Positions 59,401 through 64,000 of a DNA stretch of 64,000 nucleotides are shown here, piece by piece; position 1 is the stretch's first letter, and every line of letters begins with the position of its first letter. The translations under genes and the position numbers were made by a program. The stretch is from assembly GCA_002427735.1 (NCBI GenBank), contig DIYP01000006.1:254364-318363 (forward strand). Reading direction: 5' to 3'. The DNA comes from Flavobacteriales bacterium UBA6051. GTDB taxonomy: Bacteria; Bacteroidota; Bacteroidia; Flavobacteriales_D; Crocinitomicaceae. The notes under the pieces are model-generated. The model saw nothing but the letters and a program-made list of their open reading frames with translations, was not told the origin of the DNA and ran no database searches.

Positions 59401-60867
59401 CTACTTAAAAGCATTTTGCCCCTCACCAAGGTAGTAGGCTTCACGCTGATCGTAGTCCAGAAGTAATGGATTTAAAACAATATCTGGTTGTTTTATCGCG
59501 AAAGGATCGGCTACAGGATCAAGATGTGAGTAGAAGGTGTTCGGATTTACAAACATTTTGAGTTTCGATTCAGGCAATTCCAGCACAAGTGTTCCGGCAT
59601 TTCCGGCATAGAAACTCCCACCAGCTGTTCTTCCAATAATCTTGGCGTTAGCGAGTGTTTTCAGATGACAGGCGAGGATGGCGGCGGAAGAAAATGTTCC
59701 TTCGTCTGTGATTACAACAATTTCACCATCATAGATGAGTTGTTCATCTACCTCCTTCGTTTTGACAATTCCATTGTCGAAACTTCCTTTTCGTTTAAGT
59801 CGCTTTTGAACTTTGCTTACGCGCCTATGCTTAAAGAAGTCTGGATTCCACTTTTTTAAATGTCGACTTTCGAACATACGTTTTGGCTTCTCGACAAGGT
59901 ACCGTCCAAGTGTAATATCTTCTCCTACAATATATCGCATAAGCGCATACTGCATTGCTCCGCCAGTATTTCCTCTAACATCGATAATCAACTTGTCAAT
60001 TTTCTTTCGTTTTAACTTACGAAAAGAAGCCTCTAAGAACTCATTGTATTTTTTTCCATAAGCTGATTTGAATGAGGTAAATCTAAAGTAGCCGGCATCA
60101 TCTGCAATTTTAAATGTTCCAAAACCTGTTTCATTTTGCTTAAATCGGATTCCGCTCTGCGTCAGTCGTTTGTTCATTGTATGAACCGGAGCTGTTCCCG
60201 TTTGCAGATATATGGATGTCGTGTCCAATTCGTAAACGTATTTGACTTGAATGGAATCTTGATCAAAAGGTCCACTTAAATGACGGAAGAAATCGAAGAG
60301 TTGGGCAGCCTGGAAATACTTAAAGTCAATACCGTCTTCATCTGAGGATAAAAAGCGACTGATTTTATTCATCATATCGTAGACTGTTTCACCATCAATG
60401 CTAAGAATTTCGGACCCTGCAGGAACTTTTTTTGAACTTTCGTAGCTACTTTTTCCTTCTGATAGTTCGCGAACATCCTGAGGAAGTAGTTTATTGACCA
60501 CTAAACGCTTTCCAATTAAATACATATCAATCGGTAACGAATTGCGCGTTTTTAACCAAGCGCGAAAAACTTCTTTATTCGGATGTATTTGAGTATGCCC
60601 ACATTTAATCTTAGAAAGGGCAGTAGCATAAAGTCGAAATTGGTTCAACAATGAAAGCCGTTTAGAAAAGTGTGCATCTAACTTCTTAAAAGTTTGCAAT
60701 ACATCTTCTTTATCACCGTGTAAATCGAGTCGTCCTTCTTTCTGCAATACAACTTCCCTGAAGACGGCAAGATCTCGTTGTTGTGCAGCAGTTTCTTTTC
60801 GGCGTGATGAGGTAAGCAGCATGGTTCCGCTTAATACAAGTATGAATACAAGCCAGTTTCGCATCAA
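59401..60867 (-). CDS. S41-family peptidase (C-terminal-processing type)
   Basis: 488 residues with a signal-like N-terminus (VFILVLSGTMLLTSS). The S41 catalytic region has KLIIDVRGNTGGAMQYALMR, IVVITDEGTFSSAAILA (catalytic Ser in SSAA) and KIIGRTAGGSFYAG. A PDZ-like segment precedes it (around GSEILSIDGETVYDMMNKI). Such periplasmic serine proteases process or degrade C-termini. It lies downstream of the ECF-sigma pair on the same strand, 59 nt after the TPR gene. Confidence 0.85.
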   Translation of the reverse strand: MMRNWLVFILVLSGTMLLTSSRRKETAAQQRDLAVFREVVLQKEGRLDLHGDKEDVLQTFKKLDAHFSKRLSLLNQFRLYATALSKIKCGHTQIHPNKEVFRAWLKTRNSLPIDMYLIGKRLVVNKLLPQDVRELSEGKSSYESSKKVPAGSEILSIDGETVYDMMNKISRFLSSDEDGIDFKYFQAAQLFDFFRHLSGPFDQDSIQVKYVYELDTTSIYLQTGTAPVHTMNKRLTQSGIRFKQNETGFGTFKIADDAGYFRFTSFKSAYGKKYNEFLEASFRKLKRKKIDKLIIDVRGNTGGAMQYALMRYIVGEDITLGRYLVEKPKRMFESRHLKKWNPDFFKHRRVSKVQKRLKRKGSFDNGIVKTKEVDEQLIYDGEIVVITDEGTFSSAAILACHLKTLANAKIIGRTAGGSFYAGNAGTLVLELPESKLKMFVNPNTFYSHLDPVADPFAIKQPDIVLNPLLLDYDQREAYYLGEGQNAFK

Positions 60868-60926
60868 CAGTTCTTAATTACTACAATAACGCGAAAAAAA
60901 AGCTTCGTAACAAGAATCCTAACCCA

Positions 60927-62033
60927 TTACTTCTTGAGCTTGTCTGCTGCCTGTTTAGCGTAAAAACCTTTCGCGTTTTTAATCTTAACGAAGAGTTGAT
61001 GTGCATCATTGTGTTTACCGAGGTGTTCCAGGCTCAAGGCTTTCATCCAAATCGACTCCTCATCAAAATTTGAGTATGGTCCATCTAAACACGCATCGAA
61101 ATGTTGAGTAGCCAAAGAATATTCACCTAAATTAAAGAGGCACACACCGGCATAGAAGTTGGCATTTACATCTCTTTCATATGTTTCTAATACAGTCTCG
61201 AAACGAGAAAGTGCCTTTTTATAATTACCGCGACCGAAAATACGCATACTCTTCTGGATGAATTCCATGTAGGGGATATCAACATCCTTCCAGATTGGAT
61301 CCAATTCTTCAGAGTTTTCATCTTCCATGTTTGCTGGTACTCCAGTTAAGATCATTCGCCTCGTTTTGATTTGAGGTTCGTTTCGATAATTACTGTAGTC
61401 TACCAGCTTTAAATCCTCTAAATAAATTTCCTTAGCAAATTCATGTTTACGCATGATTTCCCGATCCTCGGGACGCTTGATGTCGATATCAATAATAGGC
61501 AGTTTTGCAATTGGCATCGGAGGTTCAGTTGTTCTGATCACGTCTATTTCATGGAAGTCATTAATAATTACTTCCGGTTTCACTTGCTCTTTTTCTGGAG
61601 CAGCATTCATTTTTTCTATAGGCTCAGGAATGATAACATCAGATTCATCTAACGTAATTTCTTTGTTGTCAATAGTAAGGCTTTCAGAGTCATCACCCAT
61701 GACTTCTTGAGAAGCTTGAAGGGGAGGAGTTGTATTGGTATAGCCAAACGCAACCACCAGCGCAGTCACTACAACTGCCGTGATTCCTCCAATCACATAC
61801 CAGCTTGTGAAATTTTTCGGTGCAAACTTTTTATCCAAAGACGCCATTGCCGAGGTATTGAATCCTAGTTGCTCCCAACCCTCCAACGCATCATTGTTAA
61901 AGCCATCCTCAGCAGCTTTTTGCTCAATCGCGTTTTTGAGTTCGGGATCATGCGATCGACCATAGTCGTCTATGTCACGTCGATCAATCCTGCCCCTTCG
62001 GCCAAAGATGTTATGTAATCGATTTAAACTCAT
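60927..62033 (-). CDS. Membrane-anchored TPR protein paired with the ECF sigma factor
   Basis: 368 residues: a cytoplasmic N-terminus of about 75 residues, one membrane helix (about 78-98, WYVIGGITAVVVTALVVAF), a Glu/Pro-rich linker and periplasmic TPR-like repeats near the C-terminus (NYKKALSRFETVLETY, FYAGVCLFNLGEYSLATQHF). Its start lies inside the sigma gene (23-nt overlap), so the two are translated together. Position and topology fit an anti-sigma-like partner, although no classic anti-sigma zinc motif is seen. Confidence 0.8.
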   Translation of the reverse strand: MSLNRLHNIFGRRGRIDRRDIDDYGRSHDPELKNAIEQKAAEDGFNNDALEGWEQLGFNTSAMASLDKKFAPKNFTSWYVIGGITAVVVTALVVAFGYTNTTPPLQASQEVMGDDSESLTIDNKEITLDESDVIIPEPIEKMNAAPEKEQVKPEVIINDFHEIDVIRTTEPPMPIAKLPIIDIDIKRPEDREIMRKHEFAKEIYLEDLKLVDYSNYRNEPQIKTRRMILTGVPANMEDENSEELDPIWKDVDIPYMEFIQKSMRIFGRGNYKKALSRFETVLETYERDVNANFYAGVCLFNLGEYSLATQHFDACLDGPYSNFDEESIWMKALSLEHLGKHNDAHQLFVKIKNAKGFYAKQAADKLKK

Positions 62034-62586
62034 TTCTACCCTCTAATTGTATTTTCAAATTTCGCTTACCATTCTGTATGGCACTCTTTACTTTCTTTAA
62101 ATCCATAAGAAGAAGCTCTGTAATTTCTTGATAAGACTTGTGTTCAAGGTAAAACAGTTGAATGCACTTCTTTTGTTCGTCCTTGAGTTTATCAATCGCT
62201 TGTTCAAGCAGATTTAGCTGAACCTCTTGTTCTTCTTTTTGCGCTAAGCTGTCCTCACTTTCTAATTCACGCGTTAATTCGATAGAAACATTTCCCTTCT
62301 TCCTTAGAAACATTAAACACTCATTCTTAGATACCATATACAACCAACTTTTAAAACTCTGAATATCATGACTGATGATTTTTTTAGGGAGTTTTTCGAA
62401 AATGATCATAGTAATATCTTCTGCGTCAAATTTATTCTTGGTATACTTCATTGCAGTACCAAAAACTAAATGTCCATAACGTTTATATAACTCGCCAATG
62501 ATTTTTGATGACTGCTTTTTTCTATAGTCTGATAGCAGTTCTTCATCACTGAAAGATTGATATGTATTGCGTTTTTTCAGGAGCAT
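62011..62586 (-). CDS. ECF-type RNA polymerase sigma factor
   Basis: 191 residues with region 2 (about 20-95: YKRYGHLVFGTAMKYTKNKFDAEDITMIIFE and SWLYMVSKNECLMFLRKK in part) and region 4 (about 125-180: CIQLFYLEHKSYQEITELL, KVKSAIQNGKRNLKIQL). ECF sigma factors direct RNA polymerase to stress or surface genes. The overlapping TPR gene downstream is the likely partner. A TATATTTA about 62615-62622 on the minus strand might be its -7 box (7/8). Confidence 0.92.
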   Translation of the reverse strand: MLLKKRNTYQSFSDEELLSDYRKKQSSKIIGELYKRYGHLVFGTAMKYTKNKFDAEDITMIIFEKLPKKIISHDIQSFKSWLYMVSKNECLMFLRKKGNVSIELTRELESEDSLAQKEEQEVQLNLLEQAIDKLKDEQKKCIQLFYLEHKSYQEITELLLMDLKKVKSAIQNGKRNLKIQLEGRNEFKSIT

Positions 62587-62662
62587 TCTATCTGTAAGAT
62601 GTCTTTTTTGATCTTATTCCATAAATATATCTCTTAAAAATTTGTTTCCTTAATTTTAGTGT

Positions 62663-63637
62663 ATGAAAAGAATTGCTTTGATTACTTCCGGTGGAGATGC
62701 TCCGGGAATGAATGCTTGCGTGCGTTCAATTACCAAGTACTGTTTGAATAAAGGGATCGTTCCTGTAGGTTATTATGACGGCTATCAAGGAATAATGGAA
62801 AACCGATTCATAGAACTAGGCTTTAGAGATGTGGACAATATTGTTCATTATGGAGGGACAATTCTAGGTACGGCTCGGTCGGAAGAGTTCAGAACAAATG
62901 AGGGGCGTTTAAGAGCAATTGAAAATCTAAAGAAAAATGAAATAGATGCTTTAGTATGCATTGGAGGTGATGGAACTTTTACTGGAGCCAACGTGCTTTC
63001 GTCTGAAATGCAGATTCCGGTGATCGGGATTCCCGGGACAATAGATAATGACATTTTTGGAACTGACCATACTATTGGTTATGATACTGCATTGAATACT
63101 GTAACGGATGCAGTTGATAAAATTCGTGACACTGCAGGCAGCCATCATCGTATTTTCTTTGTGGAGGTTATGGGAAGAAATGCAGGGTTTATTGCACTTA
63201 ATTCTGCGATTGCCTCTGGTGCCGAGTCTGTATTAATACCTGAAGAGCTGACTGATATAGAAGCTGTAGCGCGCGATTTGAAAGAACAAAGCAAAGGTAG
63301 ACGTAGCTCTATTGTTATTGTGGCGGAAGGAGATGATGGCGGTGGAGCGCGGGAAATAATGAAAAAAGTTACCCCTTTAATGCAAGACTATACATTGCGC
63401 TATTCAATATTGGGTCATATACAACGTGGAGGGAGTCCATCTGCGTTCGATCGAATATTGGCAACCAGGATGGGAGCCTTTGCAGTAGAAGAGTTATTGA
63501 AAGGAGCTTCAAATGTTATGGTTGGGGTGCGTGGTAATGATCTTTTAACATTACCCATTGATGCAGCTGTTAAAATAGAAGCCGTTCCAGATCTTACGCG
63601 TTTGAGGATGCTACATAACTTACGTACACTTGGGTGA
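62663..63637 (+). CDS. pfkA: ATP-dependent 6-phosphofructokinase
   Basis: 324 residues. GGDAPGMNA at 10-18; GGDGT at 101-105 with Gly104, which fits ATP rather than PPi use; GTIDNDIFGTDHTIGYDTALNT active-site loop; GRNAGFIALNSA. It phosphorylates fructose 6-phosphate in glycolysis. Same window as eno and pdhB but not linked. Divergent from the sigma gene. Confidence 0.97.
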   Translation: MKRIALITSGGDAPGMNACVRSITKYCLNKGIVPVGYYDGYQGIMENRFIELGFRDVDNIVHYGGTILGTARSEEFRTNEGRLRAIENLKKNEIDALVCIGGDGTFTGANVLSSEMQIPVIGIPGTIDNDIFGTDHTIGYDTALNTVTDAVDKIRDTAGSHHRIFFVEVMGRNAGFIALNSAIASGAESVLIPEELTDIEAVARDLKEQSKGRRSSIVIVAEGDDGGGAREIMKKVTPLMQDYTLRYSILGHIQRGGSPSAFDRILATRMGAFAVEELLKGASNVMVGVRGNDLLTLPIDAAVKIEAVPDLTRLRMLHNLRTLG

Positions 63638-63722
63638 TTATTATTGGACCGTAATTTATTGGTGTTAATCAGGTTTTTAATTCGGTTAGTCTAAAAAACA
63701 CAAAAAAAAGTTGAGTGAGTAG

Positions 63723-63752
63723 TTGTTAAAGTGTTTTAGGTGCTTATCTTTG
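63723..63752 (+). promoter_or_regulatory. Tandem promoter 1 (right edge)
   Basis: TTG 63723-63725, exactly 19-nt spacer, TATCTTTG 63745-63752, then GC. Full consensus. Confidence 0.8.
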
Positions 63753-63780
63753 CAGCCGCTTTGAACGCAGAGTGGGTGAT

Positions 63781-63908
63781 GAAATTGAGATATTGAAGGT
63801 TGACAAAAAGTTTTTTTTAATTTTTTTATAAAAAGGCTTGTGTTAATAAAAAGAGTGTCTATCTTTGCGCTCCCCTAACGAACGAGTTTGGGTTTAGAAA
63901 TTGAGATA
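63781..63908 (+). repeat. Repeated GAAATTGAGATA element in both promoter leaders
   Basis: GAAATTGAGATA occurs at 63781-63792 and 63897-63908, each 30-40 nt downstream of a promoter box, 116 bp apart. It resembles a transcribed leader motif (boxA-like antitermination element is one idea), or marks a diverged duplication of the promoter-leader module. Confidence 0.55.
63838..63867 (+). promoter_or_regulatory. Tandem promoter 2 (right edge)
   Basis: TTG 63838-63840, exactly 19-nt spacer, TATCTTTG 63860-63867, then GC. Preceded by a T-rich tract at 63811-63830. Same geometry as promoter 1, 115 bp downstream. Confidence 0.85.
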
Positions 63909-64000
63909 AAGTTGAAACAAAATTGCTTTAGATGAGTAAATGAGTTTCGGTGATAAGGTTTAGATGTCTTAGTCGGGCATTTAGATTTCAGAAGAAGTTC

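Larger units (their letters stand above)
63638..64000 (+). other. 363-nt right-edge region: pfkA 3' flank and two tandem promoters
   Basis: No ORF of note. No terminator hairpin was found for pfkA. From about 63720 the region holds two consensus promoters with their leaders and an A/T tract (63811-63830) that may act as an UP element. The sequence runs on past the edge; a highly expressed gene, plausibly an rRNA operon, is expected there. Confidence 0.6.

Noticed and set aside
1..64000. Mobile elements, CRISPR arrays, tRNA and rRNA genes
   Set aside because: None was recognised on either strand; repeats found are short and local, and no cloverleaf or transposase was seen.

Overview
The window is a chromosomal segment of a Bacteroidota bacterium, most likely a flavobacterium-like lineage (Crocinitomicaceae/Cryomorphaceae type; this placement is inference). 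The signs are: promoters of the TTG-N19-TAnnTTTG type (clearest before rpsL and twice at the right edge), C-terminal type IX secretion sorting domains (T9SS type A and gliding-motility CHU_C), many signal-peptide-II lipoproteins, a fused str-S10-spc-alpha ribosomal operon without tuf, map or adk, and few Shine-Dalgarno sequences. I see no tRNA, rRNA, CRISPR array, insertion sequence, integrase or phage gene in the window.

Left arm (1-14395): an M20 amidohydrolase cut by the left edge and a half-size TauE/SafE permease; a TPR protein; an AraC regulator with a two-domain SnoaL-like secreted protein and a DoxX-like membrane protein; a leucine-rich-repeat lipoprotein; a small ArsR / GNAT / PNPOx-like group; a minus-strand group of bifunctional nuclease, CNT nucleoside transporter with an extra N-terminal domain, and a LuxE-like acyl-protein synthetase; etfB-etfA; and pdhB with a strong terminator.

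Centre (14798-35104): one long plus-strand translation operon, rpsL-rpsG-fusA-rpsJ-rplC-rplD-rplW-rplB-rpsS-rplV-rpsC-rplP-rpmC-rpsQ-rplN-rplX-rplE-rpsN-rpsH-rplF-rplR-rpsE-rpmD-rplO-secY-infA-rpmJ-rpsM-rpsK-rpsD-rpoA-rplQ, ending in an intrinsic terminator, followed by carA and eno. rpmD and rpmJ are short genes placed by direct reading. From infA onward the genes are separated by 98-181 nt spacers, except rpmJ-rpsM, and several of these can fold into helices (candidate ribosomal-protein leaders), whereas most upstream gaps are under 35 nt.

Right arm (35335-64000): a small secreted protein and a large CHU_C adhesin-like protein; a long-form urocanase; NDH-2; an AddA-like helicase-nuclease; an MbnP/MbnH-like copper-protein and di-heme pair; a widespread but uncharacterised 470-residue family; a T9SS cargo protein; a WYL regulator with a palindrome upstream; an FkbM methyltransferase pair with a decayed duplicate of the methyltransferase 3' end; paaG-paaH-like beta-oxidation genes; DinB; lipoproteins; an ECF sigma module with a TPR membrane protein and an S41 peptidase; and pfkA. 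The last 300 bases carry two tandem strong promoters, probably driving an rRNA or other highly expressed operon beyond the edge. Several convergent gene pairs here are packed with -4 to +1 nt between stop codons.

The window is mostly housekeeping. The items most worth following are the MbnP/MbnH-like pair, the structured spacers in the distal ribosomal operon, the FkbM gene remnant, the duplicated promoter module at the right edge and the 47.9-49.3 kb unknown family.
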